DNA from: Isoperla grammatica | Taxonomy: Eukaryota; Arthropoda; Insecta; Plecoptera; Perlodidae | Assembly (NCBI GenBank): GCA_945910005.1 | Contig: OX246743.1 | Span: 38,185,461-38,249,460 of the forward strand | Length of the DNA stretch: 64,000 nucleotides | Reading direction: 5' to 3' | Shown: in pieces, positions 21,821 through 34,846 of the stretch | Position numbering within the stretch: the first letter of the stretch is position 1 | Layout of the letters: each line of letters starts with the position of its first letter | Position numbers and translations under genes: made by a program | The notes under the pieces: generated by a model | The model's database searches: none | Told to the model about the DNA's origin: nothing | Seen by the model: only the letters and a program-made list of their open reading frames with translations

Positions 21821-22292
21821 TAGGGTGACCAGATGGTCAAGACTAAATTTCGCGACACTTTTTCTCTCTAACCCAATGCAGGTGAAAACACTGTCAGATG
21901 TAAAATGTTCACTGAAAGTGAAACGGCAACATTGGTTTTTTAAGTATTTGTTTTCTTACTCGATATTTAGATTTTTTATATTTTGATTCCACATTACTAG
22001 CGATGCAGCTGTGCCTTGCCGGTGCATTGCACGGTAGCGCTTTGCGAGCGAAGCGCAAACAAATAAAGCTTTTTACGCAACAGACTGCCAATTGTGGCGG
22101 CGTGACGAATTACAAATCTCGCTTCTTTGTTTTTCCTAGTTGAAATTTGTATTTTTGAACCGCAAATCCAAGAAAATCGTGAATTTACCAATTTCAGGAT
22201 AAAAGGCGTCCCGAAATGAGATATTTAGGAATGCGGGACACTTTGTCAAATACGGGACTGTCCCGCATTTTTCGGGACATCTGATCACCCTA
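21821..22292. mobile_element. hAT-type MITE with perfect 8-bp target duplication
   Basis: Ends TAGGGTGACCAGATG and CATCTGATCACCCTA are inverted repeats (one mismatch), flanked by GCTGCACT at 21813-21820 and 22293-22300. The right part has a GCGGGACA / TGTCCCGC hairpin. It is 472 bp with no transposase. Confidence 0.85.
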
Positions 22293-22436
22293 GCTGCACT
22301 GCGAGACTACATCTTAAATACACACAGGTCAATAACTGGGATACGACGTTGATTGTATTTGCCCGCAACTAGGTACTCCCCGACTGGAAATTACTAAGTG
22401 CTTGCACTTTATCGTTCCAAACAAGAAAAGAACTAA

Positions 22437-22755
22437 GCTTGCCCATCGATGTTAGATTACAACATCGACATCGAAATCAAAACATCGATCTCACATCGCG
22501 ATGTCGGAAATTTTTCGACATCGACATCAAACCTGCAATAATCGACATCGAAAAAAAAAGTTCCTTGAACAATGTAAAAACTTCTGGTAAGTTGATATTG
22601 TGTTGTAGCCTTGTCGACGAGCGGAGTACAGATTTTGTTATTATTATTATTATTTTGTGTAAAAAACGATTCGATTTATGAAGAAAAAAAAATCGATGTC
22701 GGAAACTTGCATCGACATCGATTATTAATCGATTAATCGATGTCGATGGGCAACC
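22437..22755. mobile_element. TTAA-type MITE, ATCGAT-rich
   Basis: Ends GCTTGCCCATCGATG and CATCGATGGGCAAC-like sequence are inverted repeats, flanked by CTAA (22433-22436) and TTAA (22756-22759), an eroded TTAA duplication. The interior is packed with CATCGACATCGA words. It belongs to the same family as 18128-19723. Confidence 0.7.
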
Positions 22756-22759
22756 TTAA

Positions 22760-24364
22760 AAAGAACACAACTACTTAAAACAGTCGACAGGTGAGATAAA
22801 TGAACATGAAATTTAAAGAGATAACGTTTTGTGTATTAAAATCAATTGTTTTAGCATTTTAGGTTTTAGATGCTAAATCGGTGAACACGTATTTTTGAAA
22901 ACGCTACAAAACGCTAAATTCACAATAACTTCTCATTCCTATTGAGATTTAATTAAAATTTAAGAATTGCAATTGATTTTAAATAAAAAATGTAAAATAA
23001 TTAATACTTATAATATAATTAAAATTAAATAATAATTACCCGTAGGTAATTAATAATTAATAATACAAATTACAAAATGATTTAAAATAATAATAATAAT
23101 AATAAATAATAATAAATGTAAAAGACAATAATAATGTCATCAATTAATAATTATGACTTTGGCTCTTGCTCTTTGAACGAGTGGCGTGGTTCTATGTCAT
23201 GTCTGGAGTCGCGTAGCAACAAGGGGAGGGGGTGGGGGGGGGGCAGGTACTCGCTGTGGGGTGAGGTGTCCGTACGACCTTGCATGCACTTAATGGAATG
23301 TGTGTACTCCAGTTGTTGCCAGCCGGCACTACAAGTGACGTAATGCTTCATTTGAACACGGATTTGAAAAGATGGTTCCAATATTAAATTCACGCAAAAT
23401 AAATGTTACTTATGTACAACAAAAAATGATGGTATATACGTCTCATCATACCCTAGCAACCATGCTAATCGAGACTATAAGTGGGCTACGTATTTTGAAG
23501 ATCAAGGACGCCGTAATATGATGTTCTTGTTCCCGGGGACAAGTACTCACTTGTCTCACAGGGTAACAATAGCCCGAGGTGTTTTAGTCATACTCATGTC
23601 TCAAGAATCACAAAAAAAGTTTGAAACAGTGACTAAATGGTAACCACGTACTTTCGTAAAAACTACGGAATGAAAAACATAATGTTTGATATTAAAATCA
23701 GTTATTTTGGATAAACGTTAGTATAGAATTAATAACAAATAATTATCCTACCGATATTATTTATGCATTTGTTTATTGTCGTCATATTTAATAATTCGTA
23801 CAACACACAATAAAATGTAACTCCCCCCCCCCCCCCTCCAAACAATTAACAACTTATAACTAACTAAATTGTTGCAAGACTTAGATCTACACGCACAGTT
23901 CTTGAGAGATTACTAAAACTAGTAAATACCAATTAACAATTCACATGTGTACAGACATAGCCTACATTCTTTCATTCATACATGGCGAACAGTATCAGAC
24001 ACGTCATCACTACAAAGTAACAAATCTGGCCCAATTGAGGATACAAATGAACTAAGTAAACTACATTAGCGTAACATCGTTTTAAAGTACTCGGCATTGC
24101 ATTATTGGGCAAATAATATCAATTCAACCGAGCTGCGAACAAATTCTTTTACACACAATTAAATTAATTGCGTAGCTGTCTTACCTGGTTATCCAATTGA
24201 TTGTACCTGTGAAAGGCCTACTGTAGCGACGAGTTAAAATATCCAACACTAAAAAACACTAACAACACTGAAATACAACACTAAAACAACACTAAAACAC
24301 TAAAATATCCGACACTGACTTGACCGCACTTTCACACACACTGTTTTCTGGCTAGTTAATGCAC
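22760..24364. other. AT-rich intergenic DNA with poly(C/G) tracts
   Basis: 22856-22930 resembles 53565-53625 (shared GGTGAACAYGTATTTTTG and AACGCTA), an unnamed dispersed repeat. A GC patch with a G tract lies at 23200-23345, a poly(C) tract at 23822-23838, and an ACACTAAAAC-type low-complexity stretch at 24240-24320. No gene is supported. Confidence 0.45.
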
Positions 24365-24368
24365 TTAC

Positions 24369-24432
24369 CCGCGTGGTCTCCGATACATGATGGCCGACCG
24401 ATCGCGCTCGCCACTCGAGTAGAAGTGACTGA
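24369..24432 (-). promoter_or_regulatory. putative minus-strand first exon with initiator and splice donor
   Basis: Reading the minus strand, an arthropod-type initiator (TCAGTCA, about 24430) is followed by a GC-rich segment containing an ATG and then a strong donor, GCGG|GTAAGTGC, at 24369. A 64-bp imperfect duplication (CTATTTACA, then GTACGCAGT) lies just upstream at 24456-24550. The exon would belong to a gene running to lower coordinates. This is prediction only. Confidence 0.3.
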
Positions 24433-25998
24433 CTACCTCCCACTTTTCGTGCGAGAGACTATTTACAAGACAATCATTGTACGCAGTGGATTTCCCCCCA
24501 GCAACCAGCAGGCGCTATTTACAGAACAATCGCTGTACGCAGTATATTTTCCTCGACGATCAATATTCAGCCGATTTCCGTAATTCAACAAACGCACAAT
24601 AGTTTCAGACAAAATAATTTCTATAAATAATTAATTAGTAAACGGATTTGTGGCGATCATTTGGGGGGGGGGGGGGGTTCAAATACATTCTCCGTAACTG
24701 AATCGATAAAAAATTATAATCGACGCAGAAACAAAAATGACAAACACGTACAATGTTCCACGAATTATCTTAACCAATGGCGACTTAATTAAACAAATCA
24801 AGCTAAGAATAGGATCGCTAATTTGGTCCATACCAACGATTAGCAGCTTGAGACCTCAAAGTTAGCCACTTTAGAATCTCGAGACTCAAATAAACCAGTC
24901 CAGAGAAATTAGGTCATCACATATTTCGCTACCCGTAGATTACGCGATTAAATTTATATATAATGAATGCCTCTTCTAAACTAAGTGATTATCGCATGTA
25001 GTAATTACAATCTCCAGTTAACTCTCAGTGTAGAAGTGATCCACCAACGATAATCTAATTACAGGGTAGCCCCCCAAGTTAAGTGATGCACTGCCTTTCA
25101 AACATGTACTACTCGTTGCGTCCTCAAGACGATTTCCCACTAAATTCGTAGTTGAGGTTATGTTTGAACTTTCAGGTTCAATAACAGTGACGTTCGTACA
25201 CTAGTGACCTTTACCTGTAGAGTTAACATTACTTTAACACAATATAAGAAAGTTCTGCGAAGTACAATATAAAGCCATTGGGTTTGAAATATCCCAATGA
25301 TGAAGCTGCTACGAGAATTTGTTTACTTTCGTAGTTACAAAAGTTACTATTAGAGGTCGCATAATCGAAATTATCGGTGCAGTGTAGAAGTGCACGACGA
25401 TCATCAACCTCCAGTTAACTGTATATGATTATCACTGTCTGAGTGTAGAAGGGGCATAATCCATTTAGTGCAAAGTGGAAGCAAGAACTTGCTAAGGCTG
25501 TGTCTCAAATCGATGTTTTTCGCTAGTCGACTAGCGTAGCTGACTAACCTAACAATTAGTAACAATTAATTATAACAATTGGTAATTGTTGTGTTAGTTG
25601 GCGAAGTAGGCGAAGCAGGCGAAGCAGACCAAAATAGAGATTTTATATACGCCCTAAGTAATTGTCTGAATTGTGCACTAGGATGTGCGAATAATTTATT
25701 CCGGGTCAAAGATAGTAAGATATACCCTGTCGGTTGTTGGGGTGTTGTCAAAGTGTTTAGTCTCGTGCGACGGTGAAGACTGAAGGATTATTCTACGCCA
25801 ACATTATCAAATTTTCACTAATTCACATATGAAGATAGTCAAAAAGAGGTTTACTGTTCGTAATCGTCATGCACTTTGGGTAAGTGTTTTATACCAAATA
25901 AAAATGCAAAAACTTTCACACAAACACTGCCACTGACTGATTAGACAATTGGCTAGTAAAACGCGGCTCCAGGTTCGATTTCTGGCTTGGGCATGGGC
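24433..25998. other. intergenic, poly(G) tract, nothing firmly recognised
   Basis: Poly(G) at 24662-24677. A short palindrome rich in TAACAATT lies at 25548-25600. A tRNA B-box-like GGTTCGATT at about 25972 may be a SINE scrap. Confidence 0.4.
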
Positions 25999-26531
25999 AG
26001 TGGTGCATTCCTAAAATATAAGGTGCCTGGGCGGTCGAATTTACGTGTGTACGGGGGGAGGGGGTTGTAATTTAGTGGATGGAAAACGATGTTATAGAAA
26101 TTGAACGGGGTTAAAGAACTTGAGGGGACGCTTTTGAGAAAAAATTCAGAGGCCATACATGTTTTCTTTTGGATTTTCGATGTTAATTAGCTCCATAGTG
26201 TTGTCTGTCAGATAGAACAATGAAATCGGACGTTTTTTATTAACCACAAGGAGTCCTAACAACTGTCAAATTTGATACCTGCAACAAAACCCTATTTCTT
26301 CTGTCCATGGTTTCGAAGCTGTGTATATTTGGTCATGCGTATTTTTGCTGCTCCAATTATAGAAAACATTTTTTTATTACGCCATGGCTGTTCTTTGTTT
26401 AGCAATGTACTTCGTGTATGTATTGTAATGGTATAACTGTTGGCTGTTAAAAAGCACCTGGGCTAGCCCTGCCTCCAAATAAAAGTGACTATAGGCGGCG
26501 CCCAGGCCCGCCCAGGCTCGAATACACCACT
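25999..26531. mobile_element. hAT-like non-autonomous element
   Basis: Ends AGTGGTGCATTC and GAATACACCACT are imperfect inverted repeats, followed inward by GCCTGGGCGG on both sides. The flanks are GCATGGGC (25991-25998) and GGATGGGC (26532-26539), an 8-bp duplication with one mismatch. The 533-bp interior is non-coding. Confidence 0.65.
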
Positions 26532-27609
26532 GGATGGGCATTCATATAAAATATCACCCACTCATCGTCTCGATAAGCATCTTTTGCAAAATATAAGATG
26601 TAGTCCAAGTAACATTACCATCAAACGAAATGATCAAAACACATCGTAATATTACATTTTAAACGAGAGAACAGAAACTATACACTTATTTATTATCACC
26701 TTATCCTTGCAAAGTTGGGGGGGGGGGGGGGGGGATAAGGGGTCGGGGGACTTTCAAAATTAATTTAACTTGGTTATGCTTAGTAAAGTTTAACGCTTAG
26801 CCGCCCAAGTATGCACGGTGTGTGATGTGTGTGGGGGGGGGGGGGGGGGGGTAAAGACGTAGGAGCCTTCTAGACCAGTGGTTGTTAACCTGGGGTCCGC
26901 GAATGGTGTCGAAGTGGTCCGCGGACGGTTACAAAGAATTCCTTCCTTTTGCGTTTGTAATTTTAAATTTTGTTTAGAAACACGCTCTTGGTAAGACATT
27001 TGAGACGAATCATACAGCTTTTAAAGAAAAATCTGAAGATTTCTTTCGTTGAAGATAAGATGACTGAAAAACGAGAAAAATGTAGTGAAAACGGCTGGTA
27101 TCGCAAACCAAAGAGCGTTAAGGGGACCATATTTTGAATATTGTAAACCGGGACAAACGAAGTATAAGGATTACGAACTCCATGGACAAGCACGGGGTCA
27201 AGGACGAAAGAGGCGAAACATTTTTAATTCATATTTGCGTGCAAAATGCCCAGAAAACAGCTTTCTAACGTGAATTAATCAAACAAAATAAATATCAATA
27301 CATTATTATTCATATTAATTTTAATTAAAAAATACACATTAAGTATTTAAATGAATGTGGGTACATTTTTGTAGTCTTGTTATGCCCGGTCGTATTTCGC
27401 CAGCCGCCTTTTGACGGAATAAACTCTGCTGACTGTGAGTTGAGTGAGTGCGTGATTATGTGAGTCAGCGTCTGCGAATGTGACCCGCATGACTGTGCCG
27501 AGGGCTAGAGAGCCTACCAGCAACTGTAATCCCCCCCCCCCCCCTTCCCCTGTTACAATCGACCACCTTGTTTTTATTGACAGAATACCAGGACACCTTT
27601 TCCCCAAAA
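26532..27609. other. intergenic with poly(G) tracts and half a hAT end
   Basis: Poly(G) tracts of about 17 and 20 lie at 26717-26734 and 26832-26851. CAGTGGTTGTTAACCTGGGG at 26876 is a typical hAT terminal sequence, but no matching right end was found, so the element is probably truncated. A poly(C) tract is at 27531-27544. Confidence 0.45.
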
Positions 27610-30600
27610 ATTACAAGCCGGTGTTTATATATTTACAAAGTCGATGTAATTGAGATTAATTACTGACAATCAAATTCAATGACCATACTCGGGTTCTCTT
27701 ACAAATAGATACCATGTGTCAGATTACGTAATTTTTCAATGACAGCTCATCAAAATGTACTACCTTTCTCCAAATCTGTGAAATGTCACGCTGATTTGTT
27801 TACATATTCATAAAGCACATGAAATTGAGATTATTTACTGACAATAAAATTCAATAAACATACTCGGGTTGTCGTACAAATAGATACCATGTGTCAGATT
27901 ACGTAATTTTTCAATGGCAATCAAATCGAAATGTACTACCTTTCTCGAAATCTGTGGTATGTCACGCTGATTTGTTTATATATTTATAAAGTAGATGCAA
28001 TTCAAATTTATTACTGACAATCAAATTCAATGAACATACTCGGGTTCTCTTACAAATAGATACCATGTGTCAGATTACGTAATTTTTCAATGACAGCTCA
28101 TCAAAATGTACTACCTTTCTCAAAATGTGTGGTATGTCACGCTGATTTGTTTAAATATTCTTAAAGAAGATGTATTTGAGATTGATTACTGACAATCAAG
28201 TTCAATAAACATACTCGGGTTCTCTTACAAATAGATACCATGTGTCAGATTACGTAATTTTTCAATGACAATCAAGTCAAAATGTACTACCTTTCTCAAA
28301 ATCTGTGGTATGTCACGCTGATTTGTTTATACATTTATGAAGCAGATGTAATTGAGATTAATTTGTGTCAATCAAATTTAATGAACATACTCGGGTTCTC
28401 TTACAAATAGGTACCATGTGTCAGATTACGTAATTTTTCAATGAAAATCACTTCAAAATGTACTACCTTTCTCAAAATCTGTGGTATGTCACGCTGATTT
28501 GTTTACACATTAATAAAGAAGATGTAATTTAGATTAATTACTGACTATCAAATTTAATGAACATACTCGGGTTCTCTTACAAATAGATATCTTGTGTCAG
28601 ATTACGTAATTTTTCAATAGCAATCAAATCAAAATGTACTACCTTTCTCAAAATCTGTGGTATGTCACGCTGATTTGTTTAGATATTGATAAAGAAGATG
28701 CAATTCATATTTATTGCTGAAAATGAAATTTACTGAACATACTCGGGTTCTCTTACAAATAGATACCATGTGTCAGATTACGTATTTTTTCAATGACAAT
28801 CAAATCAAAATGTACTACCTTTCTCAAAATCTGTGGTATGTCACGCTGATTTGTTTACACATTAATAAAGAAGATGTAATTTAGATTAATTACTTATAAT
28901 CAAATTTAATGAACATACTCGGGTTCTCTTACAAATAGATACCATGTGTCAGATTACGTAATTTTTCAATGACAATCAAATCAAAATGTACTACCTTTCT
29001 CAAAATCTGTTCTATGTCACGGTAACTTGTTTAAATATTTATAAAGTAGATGCAATTCAGATTTATTTTTGACAATCAAATTCAATGAGCATACTCGTGT
29101 TCTCTTACAAATAGATACCATGTGTCAGATAACGTAAATTTTTGACTGACAGCTCATCGAAAAGTAGTCACTACCTCAAAATCTGTGGTATGTCACGCTG
29201 AAATGTTTATATATTCATAAAAAAGATGTTATTGAGATTAATAATAGACAATCAAATTTAATGAACATACTCGGGTTCTCTTAAAAATAGATACCATGTA
29301 TCAGATTACGTAATTTTTCAATCACAATCAAGTCAAAATGTACTACCTTTCTCAAAATCTATGGTATGTCACGCTGATTTCTTTAAATATTTATAAAGAA
29401 GATGTAATTACGATTCATTACTTATAATCAAATTTAATGAACATACTCGGGTGGCCTTACAAATAGATACCATGTGTCAGATTACGTAATTTTTCAATGA
29501 CAGCTTATCAAAATGTACTACCTTTCTCAAAATGTGTGGTGAGTCACGCTGATTAATTCATATATTCATAAAGAAGATGTAATTAAAAAATTAATAACTG
29601 GCAATCATATTCAATAAACATACTCGGGTTCTCTTACAAATAGATACCATGTATCATATTACGTAATTTTTCAATCACAATCAAGTCAAAATGTACTACC
29701 TTTCTCAAAATCTGTGGTATGTCACGCTGATTTGTTTATATATTTATAAAGAAGATGTAATTACGATTCATTACTTATAATCAAATTTGATGAACATACT
29801 CGGGTGGCCTTACAAATAGATACCATGTGTCAGATTACGTAATTTTTCAATGACAATCAAATCAAAATGTACTACCTTTCTCAAAATCTGTGGTATATCA
29901 CGGTTATTTGTATATATATTTAGAAAGAAGATGTGATTGAGATTCATTACTGACAATCAAATTTAATGAACATACTCGGGTTCTCTTACAAATAGATACC
30001 ATGTGTCAGATTACGTAATTTTTGACTGACAGCTCATTGAAAAATAGTCACTACCTCAAAATCTGTGGTAATTCACGCTAACTTGTATATATATTTATAA
30101 AGTAGATGTATCTACGATTAATGACTGACAATCAAATTTAATGAAACGACTCGGGTTCTCTTACAAATAGATACCATGTGTCAGATTACGTAATTTTTTA
30201 CTGACAGCTCATCGAAAAGTATAGTCACTACCTCAAAATGTGTGGTATGTCACACTGATTTGTTTATATATTAATAAAGAAGATGTAATTGAGATGAATA
30301 ACTGACAATCAAATTCAATGAACATTCTCGGGTTCTCTTACAAATAGATACCATGTGTCAGATTACGTAATTTTTCAATGACAATCAAATCAAAATGTAC
30401 TACCTTTCTCAAAATCTGGTGTATGTCACGGTATATTGTTTATATATTTATAAAGTAGATGCAATTCAAATTTATTTCTGACAACCAAATTCAATGAGCA
30501 TACTCGTGTTCTCTTACAAATAGATACCATGTGTCAGATTACGTAATTTTTGACTGACAGCTCATCGAAAAGTATAGTCACTACCTCAAAATCTGTGGTA

Positions 30601-31145
30601 TGTCACGCTGAGATGTTTATATGTTCATAAAAAAGATGTTATCGAGATTAATAACTGACAATCAAATTTTTATAAACATACTCGGGTTCTCTTACAAATA
30701 GATACCAGGTGTAAGATTACGTAATTTTTCAATGACAATCAAAAAAATATGTACTACCTTTCTCAGAATCTGTGGTTTGTCACGCTGCTTTGTTTATATA
30801 TTTATAAAAAAGATGTAATTGATATTTATTACTGACAATCAAATGTAACGAACATACTCGGGTTCTCGTACAAATAGATACCATGTGTCAGATTACGGTA
30901 TTTTTTAATGACAATCAAATCAAAATGTACTACCTTTCTCAATATCTGTGGTATGTCACGCTGATTTGTTTTTATATTCATAAAGTAGATGTAATTGTGA
31001 TTAATTACTGTCAATCAATTTCAATGAACATACTCGGGTTCTCTTACAAATAGATACCATGTGTCAGATTACGTAATTTTTGACTGACAGCTCATCGAAA
31101 AGTAGTAACTACGTATCTCAAAATTTGTGGTATGGCACGCTGATT
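27610..31145. repeat. 176-bp satellite array, about 20 copies
   Basis: The core CATACTCGGGTTCTCTTACA, AAATAGATACCATGTGTCAG, ATTACGTAATTTT recurs at 27683, 27859, 28035, 28210, 28386, 28562, 28738 and onwards, a 175-176-bp period. Two variants occur: a common one with CAAAATGTACTACCTTTCTC, and one with CAGCTCATCGAAAAGTA followed by GTCACTACCTC (near 29150, 30040, 30200, 30560, 31090). It is non-coding. Confidence 0.95.
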
Positions 31146-31480
31146 TTGTGTACATATCATATGTACCTATATTGTGGTCTATTGTATTCCCTTTTCATTG
31201 TCCACCTTTTTGCATTGTTTACACCCGTTAAAGCGCGCGTGTTGGCCTACTTCGCTAGCGGATGTGTGTTTGAGATGCGTATCTTGGCCACCCCTGACCG
31301 CACAGACAGCGGCCATGTTCGACTTCGAGATATCGTCTCTGTCTTCACACAGGTGGCCAGTGAGTGACCCCCTTTTTTTTCTTTTTTTTTAGATAATTGA
31401 AAAGCACACTTACGATAGTGTAGGCCTATGTTGTGAATTTTTAGCCAAATATCATTATAAGTGCAGTTTCAATTACCGCA
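31146..31480. other. unique DNA between satellite and SINE
   Basis: 31215-31370 is GC-richer and open in two plus-strand frames, but no family or convincing exon structure is seen. Confidence 0.4.
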
Positions 31481-31889
31481 TTCATATTTAGAGTCTACCC
31501 ACTCAGTAACTTAACTGATTTGCAGTGGGGGACTTTAATTTAAAGTGACTAAACCAACCCTGTAGGCTTCGAACATCATCGACGAGTGAGCGACAACCAA
31601 TCAAAGATCAATATTTCAAATACGAAACATATGAATCAGTGATTGGACAGTGCGAACACCTGCGGACAAATGCCAGAATCAACAAGGCCGATTCAGAACA
31701 ACTTTGAATTTATTGAGTGCTTCGTTGCTAGGACGGCTCCAAAGTCACCGTTTACTTATTCCTAAGACAAGAAGTAATGGAATTGAATCCACATTAGAAG
31801 TTAAAAAAGTTCTGCCTGAAGCGGGATTTGAACCCGGGACCTCCTGCATTGGAAGCAGGGATGCTAACCACTGGACCAACGAGCCACCC
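31481..31889 (-). mobile_element. full-length tRNA-derived SINE
   Basis: On the minus strand the head (GGTGGCTCGTTGGTCCAGTG, then GGTTCAAATCC) has recognisable RNA polymerase III A and B boxes. It is followed by a body and the family 3' end CCCACTG...TTACTGAGTGGGTAGACTC. It aligns along its whole 410 bp with the copy at 55560-55973. The head folds like a tRNA but is part of the SINE, not a functional tRNA gene. Confidence 0.88.
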
Positions 31890-32693
31890 CCTCTCCGTCA
31901 GAATACGTGTGTTTGTTGTTGTTTTTTTAGCAGAATGAGGCATTTGATTGGAAAATCGTATTTAGTAGCGTCTTGCTTACAAGTCACGACACAGCAGTAG
32001 AAATTTCTCTGCCTCGTCTTCTGCCCGCTAATCTTATTTGAAGCCCTAGATTGGATTGACGTTGGAATCAGCTGACCGATCTCAGTATCACCTGTATAGC
32101 GCTACCGCCAAGAGTTTCGCTTTGTGACTGATGACCACTTCCATCACTTTGTTTAACAATATCACTGATATCTACAAAGGATTTTGTGAAATTAACCCAT
32201 TCAACAGACAACCTGTACTCCTCCTAATACGCTCAAAAACACATTAAAAACTATTTATTTTTTTAAATCGCTTTTGTGAGGGGCATCCCCCCACTCCACA
32301 CCCCCCATTGGTGCAGCTAGGAAGTACTTGGCAAGGAATTTATTGGTCCCCCCCCTCCCCCCATTGATCAACATCTGCACACGCCTACGGTAGACTAGAC
32401 AACACGGATAAAGAGTGCAAGAACATAGATGATAGTTTTGTAAAATTCAAAGACTTCACGAAAACGTTTCAAATTCTGTACGCAGCAAGAGCACTAACTT
32501 GATTTAAAAAAAAACAATACTTTAAATTAAAAATCAACATATTTTATCGATCACAACTAGCTTCAACGAATGTCTAACTAAACTGATGCGCGTTTAAAAT
32601 AAATAAACATAACAGTAAAATAAAAGATACAATAACATATCAGAGTTCTAAATTATACCCTTAGCCAAAATTGAAATTACCCCGAGAACTTAC
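31890..32693. other. intergenic, C-rich patches
   Basis: C-rich low complexity lies at 32288-32310 and 32350-32364. Otherwise AT-rich and featureless. Confidence 0.4.
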
Positions 32694-32880
32694 CAAAGTG
32701 TCAGCACGTCACGGCACGTCCTTTGCACGGCACGTCAAGGTACGTCCACACGGCATGGCAGCATTCAGCGTCGTATCTCGTTGTATCCACGGCAGCAGTG
32801 ATGTCTATAGTTCGTCTCTATCCTAGATGCACGCCGGTAAAGAGGACTCCTCAAAGGGCGGCTTGTTCCCCGCTCACTGT
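32694..32880 (-). promoter_or_regulatory. putative minus-strand first exon, copy A (GC-rich, GACGTG-rich, splice donor)
   Basis: On the minus strand a GC-rich stretch with several GACGTG/ACGTC words ends in the donor CACTTTG|GTAAGTT at 32694. The sequence around the donor and the repeated GCACGTC words recur in copy B at 34347. It reads as a non-coding 5' exon or CpG-rich promoter of a gene towards lower coordinates. This is inference from splice-site and composition only. Confidence 0.3.
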
Positions 32881-34346
32881 GCAAGGTTTTAAACGTCAAG
32901 CTTGTCACCAGGAAGGATGCACAGTTTAAAAAAAAGTGACCACCAATAATATCTATTCAAATAAGAAAAACACCCACTTGACAATAGGAAGACGGGGGCT
33001 CAGGATTCTGTCCCTTTTCAAAGGGTCGACCATAATTATCTCTTGCTTCGACGGTCCATGTGGTTTGGAGCTGTCTTTACTATGTTAGAAGCTAAGTGGT
33101 TCGCCAAATAAAGGGGATGAATGACAGCATAAGTCTCCAACAATAAGAAACAGTTCCTTTTAGTTCTCATTTTGCCGGCGTGTATCTTGAATTGGGACAG
33201 ACTTTAGTCAAGTGACGCTCCACTCACTGTCAATGTCAGAGAACACAGGAATGTTAGCAAGCTATGTTGACGTCATACGGCGATACTTGTGCCTGTATTA
33301 CATCGCGTACATTGGGGCGGGGGGGCATCCTAAGACAGTCTCACTCCACTCTGTATAATAGCTATCGAAATTAGAAAAATGTTTGCAATGCGCATTCTTG
33401 TGGGGTATTTGAAGGGAAAAACAATTCAGATATTGAACAAATAATCGCATACTCGCTTATCAACGCGTCTTACAGAGGGTTTTCCTAGTTAATTATATAC
33501 AAATAAGATACACACGGTTAAAAATGTGAGTATTACGGGCGTGTGCCTCAAACAGGTTGGAATTATGAACATATATATAAAAAAAGTCACTGCGATAAAA
33601 ATAGATACTATCATCATTGTGCGTTTTTTTAGTAAATTAAAAAAAAAATTTGGGGAAACAAAAACTCAGGAAATGATTGAATCTATTAAAAATAATACAA
33701 ATCTTGATTCGAAAACTAGCTGTTGTACAACCTTAAATAAATAAAAAAGAATAAAATCTAAAACCATCTTCTTTCAAACGTATAGGCCTACTTAACTTAC
33801 AACACAAAATTCTGGCAACAAACTGTCAGAGTGAAAAATTTTTTATAACTAACTTTTAACGATTGATGCAAAATAATATACCATAAAAATAATAGAGTTA
33901 AAGATCGCAATAAAATACCAGAGTTCTAAAATAATATATCCAACCACAAAAAATGTTGAAAAAGAAAGCTGATCGGCTGTTATTGGGGTTCAACCTTTTG
34001 AACGTCTTGAACTAAAAGCCACGAATTCATCCAAGGATTCATACCAACGGTCGAACTGGTTTTAGGGTGTTTTCATGTACTGAAGTACGCCATATTGCCA
34101 TATTTAACGTGATTTACATGTCAAAACGATGTATTTTAAAAAAATGGAAATTAACTATCAAAAAAACAGAAAATTTGTAAAAAAAAAAAAAAAAAAAAAC
34201 ACACTGGAACTTATAGATAAATAATCAAATCATGTGTATGTACTACGTACATAATCAATCTCGCAAAGGAATACACACAAAAAATGAGTACAACAGCCGA
34301 TCAACTTTTCGCAAGAAATACCAAAATAAATTCTAACAGAGCTTAC
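32881..34346. other. intergenic; partly duplicated with the next segment
   Basis: 33225-33370 (AGGAATGTTAGCAAGCTATG, poly(G), TCTCACTCCACTCT) matches 34470-34645 in the same order, so 32.6-33.4 kb and 33.9-34.65 kb are diverged copies of one segment. A poly(A) tract is at 34179-34198. No gene is recognised. Confidence 0.45.
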
Positions 34347-34480
34347 CGAAGTACCGGCGAGCACGTCGGCGCACGTCCTCTGCACGGCACGTCAGGAGCA
34401 CGTCCACACGCCCTCATGCAGCGTCTTATCCACGGCAGCCAAGTCAAGCGCGAAACTCCACCTACAGAGAGTACACAAAG
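34347..34480 (-). promoter_or_regulatory. putative minus-strand first exon, copy B
   Basis: Homologous to 32694-32880. It has a GC-rich segment with GCACGTC words and a donor TACTTCG|GTAAGC at 34347 on the minus strand. A CT dinucleotide tract (34538-34564) and a poly(G) tract lie upstream of it. Confidence 0.3.
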
Positions 34481-34726
34481 GAATGTCAGCGAGCTATAGT
34501 TGATTTGACGTGTCATCATATGACGCGCAGCCTGCTTGCTCTCTCTCTCTCTCTCTCTCTCTCTCATACATTGTGTGGGGGGGGGGGCACTCGTATGTTT
34601 AGTTTAGTTTAGTTTAGTTTATTTAGCATCTCACTCCACTCTATAGTCCCGTATTACACAGTAAAATGTCTACAGATTTGTAATTACACATGTAATATGC
34701 AAATTATGTAGACCGGGTGGGTATAT
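34481..34726. other. simple repeats
   Basis: CT microsatellite at 34538-34564, poly(G) at 34577-34586, and a TTTAG short tandem at 34596-34621. Confidence 0.7.
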
Positions 34727-34846
34727 TATGACGGCTACTAAATATCTAGTCCAGGACTAACTTGTTTTATCCGTGGAAAGCACGCTTCGGTGCCATGGAC
34801 AAAACAATTGTTAGTCCCGTACAAAACATTTAGCGGTCCGTCATAA
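34727..34846. mobile_element. 120-bp MITE
   Basis: Ends TTATGACGG and CCGTCATAA are inverted repeats. The inner words CTAAAT and GGACTAAC also mirror across the element. A fragment with the same end sits near 49450. Confidence 0.6.

Noticed and set aside
26876..27270. Complete hAT element starting CAGTGGTTGTTAACC
   Set aside because: No matching right terminal repeat or 8-bp duplication was found downstream.
27610..31145. CRISPR-like array of regular repeats
   Set aside because: Units are continuous head-to-tail 176-bp satellite monomers without unique spacers, in a eukaryotic genome.
31820..31889. tRNA gene (cloverleaf-like, minus strand), and similar at 55571-55640 and 60950-61020
   Set aside because: Each is continuous with the same SINE body and 3' tail, and two have arm deletions, so they are SINE heads.
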